From assembly GCF_012328925.1 (NCBI RefSeq), contig NZ_JAAXLS010000003.1, positions 62,001 to 126,000 on the forward strand: DNA of 64,000 nt, in the 5' to 3' direction. This DNA is from Amycolatopsis acididurans. Lineage in GTDB: Bacteria > Actinomycetota > Actinomycetes > Mycobacteriales > Pseudonocardiaceae. Of the stretch, positions 23,479 through 32,578 are shown piece after piece. A program made the translations under genes and the position numbers. The notes under the pieces are model-generated. The model made no database searches, was not told the origin of the DNA, and saw only the letters and a list, made by a program, of their open reading frames with translations. How positions within the stretch are numbered: the stretch's first letter is position 1; every line of letters begins with the position of its first letter.

Positions 23479-24297
23479 ATGGCCACGCGAGTTCTCGAGC
23501 TGGCTGGATCCTTCACCTTCGAGGGGCACCGGCTGGCCTACACCGAGTACGGCACGGGTGACAAGGCCGTGGTGCTCACCCACGGCATCATGTTCACCCG
23601 CCGCATGCATGCTCCGCTGGCCCGGAAGATCGCCGCCGAAGGGTTCCGGGTCGTCACGCTCGATCTGCTCGGGCACGGCGAGTCCGACCGGCCCACCGAG
23701 TCGTGGCGCTACTCGATCCCCGCGTTCGCGGTGCAGGTCGTGGCGTTGCTCGATCACCTGGGCATCGAACGCGCGGTCATCGGCGGGACGTCGCTGGGCG
23801 CGAACGTGGCGCTGGAGGTCGCCGCGGCGGCACCCGAGCGCATGCACGGCATGATCGTGGAGATGCCGGTGCTGGACAACGCGATCGTGGCCGGGCTGCT
23901 GACGTTCGCGCCGCTGCTGTTCGCCGCCCGGTTCCTGCCCTTCACCGTGCAGGGCGTGGCGCACACGGCGGGCCTGGTGCCGCACGGCAGCCAGTGGGTC
24001 GACGTCATCACCGACACGCTCGAGCAGCGCCCGGCGTCGATGGCCGCGCTGCTGCACGGCTGCTTCTTCGGGCGCATCGCGCCGCCGAAGGCCGTGCGCA
24101 AGCAGCTCAAGGTGCCCGCACTCGTGATCGGTCACCAGCGGGACCCGATCCACCCGTTCGGCGACGCCGACACGCTGGCCGCCGATCTGCCGGAGGCCGA
24201 GTTCATCGAGGCACGCAGCCCCGTGGAGCTCCGGATCGATCCGCGGCGGCTGACCGAGGCGATCCTGGACTTCGTGCGGCGCCGTTACCCGGACTGA
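23479..24297 (+). CDS. alpha/beta hydrolase
   Basis: A 272-residue hydrolase-fold protein. The nucleophile elbow is GGTSLGANVALEVAAAAPER (Ser in G-T-S-L-G). The oxyanion region is VVLTHGIMFTRRMHAPLARK, and the C-terminal acid and histidine candidates sit around GHQRDPIHPFGDADTLAADL. The cap region between residues 130 and 190 is hydrophobic (IVAGLLTFAPLLFAARFLPF), suggesting a lipid-like ester substrate, which would suit the neighbouring fatty-acyl enzymes. Its end overlaps the convergent cobA/cysG-type gene by 13 bp. Confidence 0.85.
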   Translation: MATRVLELAGSFTFEGHRLAYTEYGTGDKAVVLTHGIMFTRRMHAPLARKIAAEGFRVVTLDLLGHGESDRPTESWRYSIPAFAVQVVALLDHLGIERAVIGGTSLGANVALEVAAAAPERMHGMIVEMPVLDNAIVAGLLTFAPLLFAARFLPFTVQGVAHTAGLVPHGSQWVDVITDTLEQRPASMAALLHGCFFGRIAPPKAVRKQLKVPALVIGHQRDPIHPFGDADTLAADLPEAEFIEARSPVELRIDPRRLTEAILDFVRRRYPD

Positions 24298-25520
24298 GCG
24301 ATTCCGGCGACCGGGCCGAACACCGTCACCGCGGGCGGGCGCACCCCGGCTTCCTTCGCGTCGGCGGCCACCTTGTCCAAAGTGGAGCGCAGCACGCGCT
24401 GGGTGGGCATGGTGCCGTCCTCGACGATCGCGACCGGGGTGTCCGCGGGCCGCCCGGCGGCCAGCAGCGCGTCGGCGAACTGACCGAGCCGCTCCACACC
24501 CATCATCAGCACGATCGTGCCCTTCAGCTTCCCGAGCGCGTGCCAGTCCACAAGGGAGGCCTTGTGCCCGGGCGGCACGTGCCCGGAGACGACCACGACC
24601 TCGTGCGCGACGCCGCGATGGGTGACCGGCACGTCGGCGACCGCGGGGACGGCGAAGGCGCTGGTGATGCCGGGAACCATCGTGACGGGCACGCCGGCCT
24701 CGGCGCAGGCGAGCACCTCCTCGAACCCGCGGCCGAACAGATACGGGTCGCCCCCCTTGAGCCGGACCACGAACTTGCCCGCCTTGGCGTTCTCGACCAG
24801 CGCCGAGTTGATCACGTCCTGGCTCGCGGCCCGGCCGTACGGGATCTTCGCCGCGTCCACGATCTCGACCTCGGCGGGCAGCTCGTCCAGCAGCTCGCGC
24901 GGCGCGAGCCGGTCCACCACGACGACGTCGGCGCGGGCCAGCAGCCTGCGGCCCTTGACGGTGATCAGCTCGGGGTCGCCGGGGCCGCCGCCGACCAGCG
25001 CGACGCCGGGCAGCTCGCCGATCTCGGCGGTGGGCGCGCCGTCGGCGACGAGGCCGGTGTGCAGCGCCTCGATGAGGTTGTCCCGGACCGCCGCGGAGCG
25101 CAGCGGGTCCCCGCCGGAGAGCACCCCGACGACCAGCCCCTCGTGCCGGCCGACCGCGGCGGTGACGGCGGTGCCCTCGATGCCGGCGTCGGCCCGCACG
25201 CAGAACACGCGGCGGCGCTCGGCCTCGGCGCAGATCTCGGCGTTGACCTCGGGATCGTCCGTACAGGCCAGCGCGTACCAGGCGCCGTCGAGGTCACCCT
25301 CGGTGTAGCGGCGCTGATGCCAGACCAGCTCCCCGGCATCGACCATGGCGCTGACGGCGGGCGTGGTGTGCGGGGAGATCAACTCGACGGCGGCACCGGT
25401 GCTGATCAGGCGCGGGAGGCGCCGTTGCGCGACGGTGCCACCCCCGACCAGGACGACGCGGCGGCCACGGAGGTCGAGACCGACGAGGTAGTGGTGGTCT
25501 TCGGGCATGCCGTTAAGCAT
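24285..25520 (-). CDS. cobA: siroheme synthase-type fusion: precorrin-2 dehydrogenase + uroporphyrinogen-III C-methyltransferase
   Basis: A 411-residue fusion. Residues about 10-155 are the CysG_N/Met8-like NAD-dependent precorrin-2 dehydrogenase (RRVVLVGGGTVAQRRLPRLI, HQRRYTEGDLDGAWYALACT). Residues 165-411 are the SAM-dependent uroporphyrinogen-III methyltransferase (GVALVGGGPGDPELITVKGR, VVVDRLAPRELLDELP, VVRLKGGDPYLFGRGFEE, VPGITSAFAVPAVADVPVTH). It makes precorrin-2/sirohydrochlorin for siroheme or cobalamin. I keep the ATG at 25520; an ATG four codons downstream is equally likely. No sulfite or nitrite reductase or cobalamin genes are adjacent. Confidence 0.92.
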   Translation of the reverse strand: MLNGMPEDHHYLVGLDLRGRRVVLVGGGTVAQRRLPRLISTGAAVELISPHTTPAVSAMVDAGELVWHQRRYTEGDLDGAWYALACTDDPEVNAEICAEAERRRVFCVRADAGIEGTAVTAAVGRHEGLVVGVLSGGDPLRSAAVRDNLIEALHTGLVADGAPTAEIGELPGVALVGGGPGDPELITVKGRRLLARADVVVVDRLAPRELLDELPAEVEIVDAAKIPYGRAASQDVINSALVENAKAGKFVVRLKGGDPYLFGRGFEEVLACAEAGVPVTMVPGITSAFAVPAVADVPVTHRGVAHEVVVVSGHVPPGHKASLVDWHALGKLKGTIVLMMGVERLGQFADALLAAGRPADTPVAIVEDGTMPTQRVLRSTLDKVAADAKEAGVRPPAVTVFGPVAGIAQSG

Positions 25521-25582
25521 GACTGTTCGTGCCCACCGATGTGTACCTGGGCCACAGGAGTGTGAGCAACTCCGTATTGCCG

Positions 25583-25614
25583 CGGCCGGCCCGCCGCCCG
25601 CGAGGGGCCGGCCG
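25583..25614 (-). terminator. GC-rich hairpin downstream of the S1P-lyase-like gene
   Basis: CGGCCGGCCC (25583-25592) and GGGCCGGCCG (25605-25614) form a 10-bp perfect stem with a 12-nt loop. It is 82 bp past the stop of the gene at 25696 and is probably the end of the five-gene leftward unit. Confidence 0.55.
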
Positions 25615-25695
25615 GCCTCAGCCTAGGTGTAGCCGGTGCCGGCTGGTGGAGCGCAGCTTGCGCGAGGAGACGCGACCCGACGAGGCGCAGGACGG

Positions 25696-27102
25696 TCAAC
25701 TGGTTGGCTGGTAGAGCCCGCCCAGGAACTCCAGCAACAGGCGTTCGCGCAGTGCGGGGCGGGCTTGTGCCAGCAGGGTGTTGATCTCGGCCATCCTCGC
25801 CGGAAGCGCGCCGCCACCGGACAGGCCCGCAGCGGCCAGCAGGCCCGCGAATTGTTCGCTGGTAAGGGTGTCCGGGTCGAGTGTGGCGACGAATGCCGCG
25901 ACGTCCGGATCGACCTCGACGGGGCCGCGTTCGCGTGCGGCATCGACCGAGGTGGCGAGATCGGCCAGGAACTGTGCCTCGCTCCCCCGGTTCGCGGCCG
26001 TCACGGTCAGGTGCAGGTTCATCGGCGAGGTTTCGAACGCGAACTGCGGCTGCACGTACCAGCCCCGCTCACGCATCTCGTCGGCGACGGTGAACAGGTC
26101 GAACCCGTCATCGGTTGCGGCGACGGCGAGCAGCGTCGATTCCGGCTCGCCCAGCACGCGCAAGCCGTTGATCCGCGCGATCCCCTCACGCAGCCGGCGC
26201 ACGGCGTCCAGGGTGTGCTCCGCGAGCCGCAGGTAGCCCTCGTCCCCGATGTGCCGCAGCACCGCCCACGCCGCGGCCGGCGGCCCGCCCGAGCGCGTGG
26301 ACTGGATCGTCGTGTTCAGCATCGTGTAGCCGGGCCAGCGTGCGCTCGCGAAGTAGTGTCCGCGCCGCAGGCCGGCGTCGGCATGCAGCAGCACCGACAC
26401 GCCCTTCGGGCAGTACGCGTACTTGTGCAGGTCGACCGAGATGCTGGTGACGCCCTCGACACCGAAACCGAACTCCGGCACCGGCCGCCCGAGCCGCCGG
26501 AAGTACGGCAGCACCCAGCCGCCGATACACGCGTCCACGTGCATCCGCACCCCGCGCCGGGCCGCGGCCGCGGCGACGGGCGCGATCGGGTCGATCACGC
26601 CATGGGCGTAGGACGGCGCACTGGCCACGACGAGCACGGTCGAATCGTCGATCGCCGCGGCCATCGCGCCCGGGTCGGCGCGGAAGGTCACCGGGTCCAC
26701 CGGCACCGCGACCGCCCGCACCCGGAACAGGTGCGCCGCCTTGTGAAAGGCCGCGTGCGCGGTCGAGGGCAGCACGATCGACGGCTCGGCGATGTCCGGC
26801 CGGGCTTCGCGCGCGGCCAGCACCGCCAGCAGGCACGACTCCGTACCGCCCGAGGTCACCGAGCCCACTCCCCCGCCCAGCAGCCGGGCGGCGGCCGCCA
26901 CGAGATCGTTCTCCATCCGCAGCAGGCTCGGAAACGCCGTCGGGTCCAGCCCGTTCGCCGAGGACGCGAGCGCGTACGCCGCGGCGGCGAGTTCGTCCAG
27001 CCCGTCGAGCCCGCTGTCGTAGACGTAGGCCAGGGTGTGCCCGCCGTGCGTGGGCAGGTCCCCGGCCCGCAGCGCCCGCAGTTCGCCGAGGATGTCGCTC
27101 AT
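25696..27102 (-). CDS. PLP-dependent lyase/decarboxylase of the sphingosine-1-phosphate lyase type
   Basis: A 468-residue fold-type I PLP enzyme from the ATG at 27102, which overlaps the transporter stop by 4 bp. VGSVTSGGTESCLLAVLAAR, MHVDACIGGWVLPYFRRLG and SISVDLHKYAYCPKGVSVLL match the conserved blocks of sphingosine-1-phosphate lyase (SGPL1/Dpl1) more closely than those of glutamate decarboxylase. The Schiff-base lysine is in DLHKYAYCPKG. S1P lyases split phosphorylated long-chain bases into an aldehyde and phosphoethanolamine. No membrane anchor is seen, as usual in bacterial members. The ceramidase two genes upstream makes a sphingoid base a sensible substrate; other aminoacyl substrates remain possible. 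Confidence 0.8.
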   Translation of the reverse strand: MSDILGELRALRAGDLPTHGGHTLAYVYDSGLDGLDELAAAAYALASSANGLDPTAFPSLLRMENDLVAAAARLLGGGVGSVTSGGTESCLLAVLAAREARPDIAEPSIVLPSTAHAAFHKAAHLFRVRAVAVPVDPVTFRADPGAMAAAIDDSTVLVVASAPSYAHGVIDPIAPVAAAAARRGVRMHVDACIGGWVLPYFRRLGRPVPEFGFGVEGVTSISVDLHKYAYCPKGVSVLLHADAGLRRGHYFASARWPGYTMLNTTIQSTRSGGPPAAAWAVLRHIGDEGYLRLAEHTLDAVRRLREGIARINGLRVLGEPESTLLAVAATDDGFDLFTVADEMRERGWYVQPQFAFETSPMNLHLTVTAANRGSEAQFLADLATSVDAARERGPVEVDPDVAAFVATLDPDTLTSEQFAGLLAAAGLSGGGALPARMAEINTLLAQARPALRERLLLEFLGGLYQPTS

Positions 27103-28394
27103 CCCAGCACCGAACGCCGCAGCAACGGAATGCCGAGCACCACGAGGATTCCGGGCACGAGCGAGAAACCGAGCAGGATCGCGGTCACCGCGCTGTCCGG
27201 CTGCGGCGCGAGGCCGTCGGAGGAAGGCACGTAGGAGCCGATCGTCAGCAGCAGCCCGAACAGGCCCGGGCCCAGCGCCAGCCCGAGCGTCTCCGAGGCC
27301 GTCCACACCCCGGCGGCGATCCCGGCCCGGGTCTGGCCGGTGCGCTCCTCTTCGGCGCTGATCAAATCGGGCAGGATCGCCAGCGGGAACACCTGGATAC
27401 CCGCGTAGCCGACACCGGCCAGCGCCACGAACACGAACGACACCCCGACCGGGAGCAGCAGCGCCAGGCACAGCCCCAGCGCGCCGATCCCGAAGGCGAT
27501 GCACGCGAAGCGGAAGCCCCACAGCTTGCCCCACCGCGCCCCGAGCCGCGGCCACAGCGGCATCGTGATCAGCGCCGGGCCGACGAACCCGACGAACAGC
27601 GCGGTCTGCAGGCTCGCGTCGCCGAACACGTGCCGCGCCGCGTAGTTCACCCCGGCCAGCAGCGTGCCGAGGCCGAGTGCCTGCACGAAGTACACGCCCA
27701 GCAGCCAGCGGAACGGCCGCCACGCGCGCATCGTGGCGATCAGCTCACCGAAACTGACGGCGTTCGGCCGCAGCGACCCGACCGGCGCCGTCCTCGTGCC
27801 CAGCAGGACGCCGATCGTGCCGACGATCATCACCAGCCCGATCGCGATGCCCATGGCGCGGTAACCGGAAACCCCGCCGATCGCCTCGGTGATCGCGGGC
27901 GCCCCGCCGCCGGAGATCAGGATCGCGACGGCGAGCAGCCCTATCCGCCAGCTGGTCAGTTTCGTGCGCTCGTGGTAGGAGTCGGTCAGCTCCGCGGGCA
28001 GTGCGTTGTAGGGCACCTGGAAGAAGGCGTAAGCCGTGGCGGCGAGCAGGAACGCGAGAACCACATACGTCGCGTCGGCCGCGGTGTTGCCGAACCCCGG
28101 ATGCGCGAAGATCACGGCGAACAGGATCGCGACACCGATCCCGCCGAAGAGCAGGAACCGGCGGCGACTGCCGTGCCGGGCCAGGCTCGCGTCCGACAGC
28201 CGCCCGGCGATCGGGTTGAACACCACGTCCCACGCCTTGGGCACGAGCACGATCACACCGGCGACCGCGCCCGGCACCGCCATCGTGTCGGTCAGGTAGG
28301 GCAACAGCAACAGGCCGGGCACCGTGCCGAACGCGCCCGTGGTGAACGAGCCGAGCGAGTAGCCGAACCTCGTCGAAGCCGGGAGCGTGGCCAT
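27099..28394 (-). CDS. MFS transporter, GPH (glycoside-pentoside-hexuronide) type
   Basis: A 431-residue protein with about 12 hydrophobic segments. The N-terminal FGYSLGSFTTGAFGTVPGLL, KAWDVVFNPIAGRLSDASLA and AYAFFQVPYNALPAELTDSY match the MFS_2/GPH family (the MelB group), and the mid-loop NAVSFGELIATMRAWRPFRW is typical. These carriers move sugars or other organic solutes with H+ or Na+. It lies between the ceramidase (95 bp upstream) and the S1P-lyase-like gene (4-bp overlap), so it may take up a product of the exported ceramidase, such as a sphingoid base or sugar headgroup. Confidence 0.88.
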   Translation of the reverse strand: MATLPASTRFGYSLGSFTTGAFGTVPGLLLLPYLTDTMAVPGAVAGVIVLVPKAWDVVFNPIAGRLSDASLARHGSRRRFLLFGGIGVAILFAVIFAHPGFGNTAADATYVVLAFLLAATAYAFFQVPYNALPAELTDSYHERTKLTSWRIGLLAVAILISGGGAPAITEAIGGVSGYRAMGIAIGLVMIVGTIGVLLGTRTAPVGSLRPNAVSFGELIATMRAWRPFRWLLGVYFVQALGLGTLLAGVNYAARHVFGDASLQTALFVGFVGPALITMPLWPRLGARWGKLWGFRFACIAFGIGALGLCLALLLPVGVSFVFVALAGVGYAGIQVFPLAILPDLISAEEERTGQTRAGIAAGVWTASETLGLALGPGLFGLLLTIGSYVPSSDGLAPQPDSAVTAILLGFSLVPGILVVLGIPLLRRSVLG

Positions 28395-28454
28395 GGCCCT
28401 CCTTGTGCGACACGGTAACCGGGACGAATCGTGTCACCGCGCTTCGGCAGGCCA

Positions 28455-28493
28455 GTGACCGGGGCCACCGAACCAGCGGGCCCCGTCGGTCAC
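28455..28493 (-). terminator. hairpin after the ceramidase gene
   Basis: GTGACCGGGGCC and GGCCCCGTCGGTCAC arms form a long, slightly bulged stem that includes the ceramidase stop codon. It may attenuate transcription into the transporter gene or stabilise the ceramidase mRNA. Confidence 0.4.
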
Positions 28494-30511
28494 GACACCA
28501 CGAACGCCCGCGAGGTCCCGCGGAACGGCGTGATCGTGCCGCCCGGCGCCTTCGAGTCGCCACTGTGGACGATGCGGTAGCTGCCGAACGGGGTGCCGTC
28601 CGGGATGTCCCACGTGATCGTCGCCTTGGACTGGGCGAGAAAGGTGCGGGTCCAGCGGTATTTCGTGGCCCAGTCGCCGTCGTCGGCGTGCCGCGTCCAG
28701 GCGCCGCCGACGAGCCGCTGGATCTCCAGGAACGTCCCGTTGCGGTGCAGGTCGTTCTTGGGGTGCCCGGTCACGAACTCGGCCACGACCTGCTCGCCGC
28801 GCCGGTAGGCGCGCTTCGGTTCGGTCAGCACGTCGCCGAACTTCTTCAGCGGCGGCGCACTGTCGAGCACCACGCCGGGCTGGAAGTTGAGCTGGTCGCC
28901 GGACAGGTCGCGCGGCGCCGGCCCGTGCGGCACCGCGGCGCCCGTGCGCATCGCGGACGCGAGCTTCGCGAACTCCTGCTGGTACGCGGGCAGGGTGTAG
29001 CGGCCGAACAGCGTCGAGGCACCCTCGTACTGCTGACTGTCGTACTCCTCGGGTGTGGTGACGTACTGGCTGTAGGCGTTGGCGTAGCCCTGCATCAGCA
29101 CGTTCTCCAGCGGCACGCCGAGTTCGGCGGCGACGGTGCGCCGGATGCGCAGCCCGGCGACGATCGTGTACTCGGCGGGCCCGCCGACGAGGTAGAGCTG
29201 GCCGAGCCGGACGATCTGCAGCGGAAGCATTTCCGGCGCCCACGGATAGGGCTTCATCAGCCCGAACGGCACCGCGACGAGCTTGGGCGCCTGCTCGCCG
29301 GCCAACGCCCGCGGGATCGGCGCGTCCGCTCCCCCGAGCGCCTCGATGAACGGGTTGCGCACCCCCTCCGGCAGCGGCAGGCCGGGACCGTCCTCGGTAC
29401 TGCCCGCCAGCATCGACACCCCGATCGCGGCCGGCGCGGTCCGGTGCGTGCGGCCGTCCGGGGTGTACTTCCCGTCGACGGTCACTCCAGACATGTCCAC
29501 ATAGGACAATCGGGAGCCGAGGGCCCCGCCGATGGGCTCCGCGGCCGCGTCGAAGGCACGTTTCGCGGCGTCGAACTGGCGCTGACCGATGATCCTGGTG
29601 TTCTCGAACTCGTCGTCGGTCGGTCCGGAGCCGGGCTTGAGGTTGAGGTTCGGGGACATGTCGCCGGAGTTGGTCTGCGGGAAACACGCCACGAACCCCG
29701 GCGGGCCGTCGAGGTAGCGCACACCGGCGTGGTCGTGCTCCCATGCGTAGGCCGCGTATCCCTTGTTGTCGCCGCTGATCAGCTTGTTGCCGTTGGTCAT
29801 CGAGGTGCCGTGCGTGGCGAACCAGCAGATCGCGCCGATGTCCTGTCCCGACCGCGAGAACCGCAGCACGGTGACCGCGGGATCGATCGAGAGGGGGAAA
29901 TGGTCCTTGTCCGGCTGCGGGTTGAGCTCGAAGGCGACCCGGGAACGGTTGACGCTCGCGTCCGTCAGCTCGCTGCGGCCGAGGGTGATCTCCCCTGGCT
30001 GAAGATCGGCGTGCGCGCGCTGGATCGCCTCGAAGATCCCGTCCACCTGCGCGTCGTAGGTCTGCCGCTGGAAACCGAGGATGGAGAGGTTGTACGCGAC
30101 GTACCAGGAGGAACCGCCGCAGCCGGCGTGCGTGTGCGTCGCGTTGAGCAGCACGTTGCGTTCGGTATAGAGATCGCCGTGGGCCGCGGCGAGCTTCGCC
30201 ATCACGCCCTGGTGGACGGACTGGAACAGCGCGCCGAGGTCGGCGTTGACGTAGCAGATCCGGGTGCCCGCGCCGTCCACCACGATGTACGCGCGGGCGC
30301 GGGTGCGCAGGTGAATGCCCGCGGTCTGCTGCTGTGGCATCGAGTAGCCCATCATGCCGCATTCGGCCGCGGGGCCGGTCACGTCAGCGATGCCGACGCC
30401 GACGAGGTACCCCTCACCTTGCGCCGCAACGGCTTCCGCCGGGCCGGGCACGCCCGCGGCGAGCGGCGCCACGGCCGCTCCCGCCAGTACCGTCCGCCTG
30501 CTGACCTCCAC
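28490..30511 (-). CDS. neutral/alkaline ceramidase, Tat-exported
   Basis: A 673-residue exported enzyme that cleaves ceramide to sphingosine and a fatty acid. The GTG at 30511 (RBS GGGAGG) gives a Tat signal, VSRRTVLAGAAVAPLAAG, with the twin arginines. The catalytic domain shows the family blocks YLVGVGIADVTGPAAECGMM, MPQQQTAGIHLRTRARAYIV, NATHTHAGCGGSSWYVAYN (zinc ligands) and FVACFPQTNSGDMSPNLNLK, whose Ser in NSGDMSPN is the nucleophile. The C-terminal immunoglobulin-like domain (DVLTEPKRAYRRGEQVVAEF onward) is complete. The length matches Pseudomonas and mycobacterial ceramidases. It is followed by a transporter and an S1P-lyase-like gene. Confidence 0.93.
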   Translation of the reverse strand: MEVSRRTVLAGAAVAPLAAGVPGPAEAVAAQGEGYLVGVGIADVTGPAAECGMMGYSMPQQQTAGIHLRTRARAYIVVDGAGTRICYVNADLGALFQSVHQGVMAKLAAAHGDLYTERNVLLNATHTHAGCGGSSWYVAYNLSILGFQRQTYDAQVDGIFEAIQRAHADLQPGEITLGRSELTDASVNRSRVAFELNPQPDKDHFPLSIDPAVTVLRFSRSGQDIGAICWFATHGTSMTNGNKLISGDNKGYAAYAWEHDHAGVRYLDGPPGFVACFPQTNSGDMSPNLNLKPGSGPTDDEFENTRIIGQRQFDAAKRAFDAAAEPIGGALGSRLSYVDMSGVTVDGKYTPDGRTHRTAPAAIGVSMLAGSTEDGPGLPLPEGVRNPFIEALGGADAPIPRALAGEQAPKLVAVPFGLMKPYPWAPEMLPLQIVRLGQLYLVGGPAEYTIVAGLRIRRTVAAELGVPLENVLMQGYANAYSQYVTTPEEYDSQQYEGASTLFGRYTLPAYQQEFAKLASAMRTGAAVPHGPAPRDLSGDQLNFQPGVVLDSAPPLKKFGDVLTEPKRAYRRGEQVVAEFVTGHPKNDLHRNGTFLEIQRLVGGAWTRHADDGDWATKYRWTRTFLAQSKATITWDIPDGTPFGSYRIVHSGDSKAPGGTITPFRGTSRAFVVS

Positions 30512-30591
30512 GACGCCTCCCGTCAACATGAAGCTCATTCACGTTAACCGGGGACCCTACGGCAAAGGCGCCGCGGAGGCTACTGGTGAGT

Positions 30592-31617
30592 TCAGGACAA
30601 CGCGTCGGCCACCGAGCGCAGCGTCGCCGCGTTCCCGCGCAGCAGGATCGTGCTGACGACCGTCTCCTCCCACGCCGCCAGCTCCTCGCGGATCTTGGCC
30701 GCGGGCCCGATCAGCGAGGTGTCTTCGATCAGGCTGGTGGGGATCGCGGCCGTCGCCTCCTTCTTGTGCCCGGCCAGATAGAGGTCCTGCACCTTGTCGG
30801 CGACGTCGGCATAGCCCATGCGCGCGAACACGTCGTGGTGGAAATTGACCGATTTCGCCCCCATCCCGCCGATGTAGAGCGCGAGCGAGGGCCGGATGAG
30901 GTCCGCCGCTGCTTCGACGTCGTCGTGCACGATCACCGGCACCGACGCGGCCACTTCGAAGTCCGAAAAGGACCGCCGGGCGCCGGGTCGCGCGAAGCCC
31001 TCTTCCAGGGCGGCGCGGTAGAACCCGTCGCTCTTGGGCGAGAAGAACAACGGCAGCCATCCGTCACAGATCTCGGCCGAGAGCGCCACGTTCTTCGGCC
31101 CCTCCGCGGCGAGGTAGATCGGGATCTCCTCGCGCAGCGGGTGCACGGTCGGCTTGAGCGCCTTACCCAGCCCGGTGCCGCCCTGTAACGGCAACTGGAA
31201 GAAGTCACCGTCGCAGGTCACCGGCTCCTTGCGTGCGACCACCTGCCGCACGATGTCGATGTACTCACGCGTGCGCGCCAGCGGCCGCGGGTACGGCTGC
31301 CCGTACCAGCCCTCCACCACCTGCGGCCCGGACGCACCCAGGCCGAGCACGAACCGCCCACCGGAGAGATGATCCAGGGTCATCGCGCTCATCCCGACCG
31401 CCGTCGGCGTACGCGCCGACATCTGCACGATGTTGGTACCGAGCTTGATCCGCGTCGTGGCCGAACCCCACCACGCGAGCGGGGTCAGCGCATCGGAGCC
31501 GTAGCCCTCGGCGGTCCACAGCGAGTCGAAGCCGAGGTCTTCGGCCGTCTTGATCGTCTCCAGTGCACCCTCCGGCGGGCCGGAGGACCAGTAACCGATG
31601 TGAAAACCGAGCTTCAC
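30592..31617 (-). CDS. LLM-class F420-dependent oxidoreductase
   Basis: A 341-residue TIM-barrel oxidoreductase of the luciferase-like family. The GTG at 31617 has GGAGGC upstream and overlaps the stop of the MpaB-family gene by 4 bp. Diagnostic stretches are FHIGYWSSGPPEGALETIKT, AEDLGFDSLWTAEGYGSDAL, RIKLGTNIVQMSARTPTAVG and FVLGLGASGPQVVEGWYGQP. Those of the actinobacterial F420 group act on ketones, lipids or steroid-like compounds. Being coupled to an MpaB-family oxygenase suggests consecutive oxidations of the same hydrophobic substrate. Confidence 0.9.
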   Translation of the reverse strand: MKLGFHIGYWSSGPPEGALETIKTAEDLGFDSLWTAEGYGSDALTPLAWWGSATTRIKLGTNIVQMSARTPTAVGMSAMTLDHLSGGRFVLGLGASGPQVVEGWYGQPYPRPLARTREYIDIVRQVVARKEPVTCDGDFFQLPLQGGTGLGKALKPTVHPLREEIPIYLAAEGPKNVALSAEICDGWLPLFFSPKSDGFYRAALEEGFARPGARRSFSDFEVAASVPVIVHDDVEAAADLIRPSLALYIGGMGAKSVNFHHDVFARMGYADVADKVQDLYLAGHKKEATAAIPTSLIEDTSLIGPAAKIREELAAWEETVVSTILLRGNAATLRSVADALS

Positions 31618-32528
31618 GAAGCCTCCTGGGGCACGTAGTGGGTGGGACTGTCGCGTTCGGACAGCGGCGGGAGGTTGCGGGCCGGGGTCTCGACCAGCGG
31701 CGCGTGCTCGCCGCGGGCCCGGCGCCAGCCGGCGCGGGCGCGAGGATGGTAGCGCCGGTCGTGCGGCACGAGCTTGAACGCCAGGCCGATCGCGCGGCCG
31801 AGCAGCCGGTGCAGCCGGTCTTCGCGCGCCGACCACGTGTACCCGAGCCGTGCGCGTACCGCCGGGTGGTAGAGCCCGACGGTCCACCACACGAAGCCGC
31901 GCGCGACGACCACGCGGGCCGGGGCCCACAGCAGGTCCGGCAGCCACGACAGCGTCGGCGGCTTCGCGATGTCGTGCAGGTCGAGCACGTCGCGGGTGGC
32001 CTTGTTGTCCTCCAGCACCTCGGCGCACATGTGGTCCCAGTACCGCTGGAACTCCTCCCAGGAACCCGGCACCGGGCGCATGCTCATGCCGTAGAGCGCG
32101 TACCACTGGACGTGCTCGTCGAACAGCCGCCGCTTGTCCGCCTCGGACAGCCCGCCGCACATCCGCTCCGCCGCGACCACGGTCAGCATGAAGAACGTCG
32201 AATGCGCCCAGTAGAAGGTGTCCGGGTTCAGCGCGTGGTAGCGGCGACCGCGGGAGTCGACACCCTTGATCGTGTCGTGGTAGCCGCGCACCGTCCGCGC
32301 CGTCTCGGCCGCGCGCGGGCCGTCGTAGACCACGCCGCCGATCGGGTACAGCGAACGGAAGAGGCGCTGCCAGCGTTCGGCGAAGAACCGCGAGTGCTCC
32401 TCCACGCCCGCCCCGAGTTCCGGGTGCATGTTCTGCAGCGAGCCGGCCCACAACGCCATCAGCAGCGTCCGCCAGTCGCCGAAGTACTTCCAGGTCAACG
32501 TATCCGCGCCAAGGGGCTGCACTGCCAT
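31614..32528 (-). CDS. oxygenase MpaB family protein (DUF2236)
   Basis: A 304-residue protein from the ATG at 32528 (MAVQPLGADTLTWKYFGDWR). TLLMALWAGSLQNMHPELGA, DTIKGVDSRGRRYHALNPDT and FYWAHSTFFMLTVVAAERMC are family blocks of DUF2236, which includes the rubber oxygenase Lcp and the fungal MpaB terpenoid-cleaving oxygenase; the Arg/His/Lys-rich segment near residues 85-115 is the heme region. The C-terminus is basic and unstructured. It is the first gene of the leftward unit and is divergent from a TetR gene 50 bp away, a usual pairing for this family. Confidence 0.83.
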   Translation of the reverse strand: MAVQPLGADTLTWKYFGDWRTLLMALWAGSLQNMHPELGAGVEEHSRFFAERWQRLFRSLYPIGGVVYDGPRAAETARTVRGYHDTIKGVDSRGRRYHALNPDTFYWAHSTFFMLTVVAAERMCGGLSEADKRRLFDEHVQWYALYGMSMRPVPGSWEEFQRYWDHMCAEVLEDNKATRDVLDLHDIAKPPTLSWLPDLLWAPARVVVARGFVWWTVGLYHPAVRARLGYTWSAREDRLHRLLGRAIGLAFKLVPHDRRYHPRARAGWRRARGEHAPLVETPARNLPPLSERDSPTHYVPQEAS

Positions 32529-32578
32529 GACGATCACGGTACGATGTGACAACACCCGTAGTCAATTGAGAGGACGGA

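Noticed and set aside
25696..27723. A 675-residue open frame that would fuse a transporter-region peptide to the PLP lyase
   Set aside because: The first 207 residues are Arg/Ala-rich out-of-frame translation of the MFS gene; the real start is the ATG at 27102, coupled to the MFS stop.
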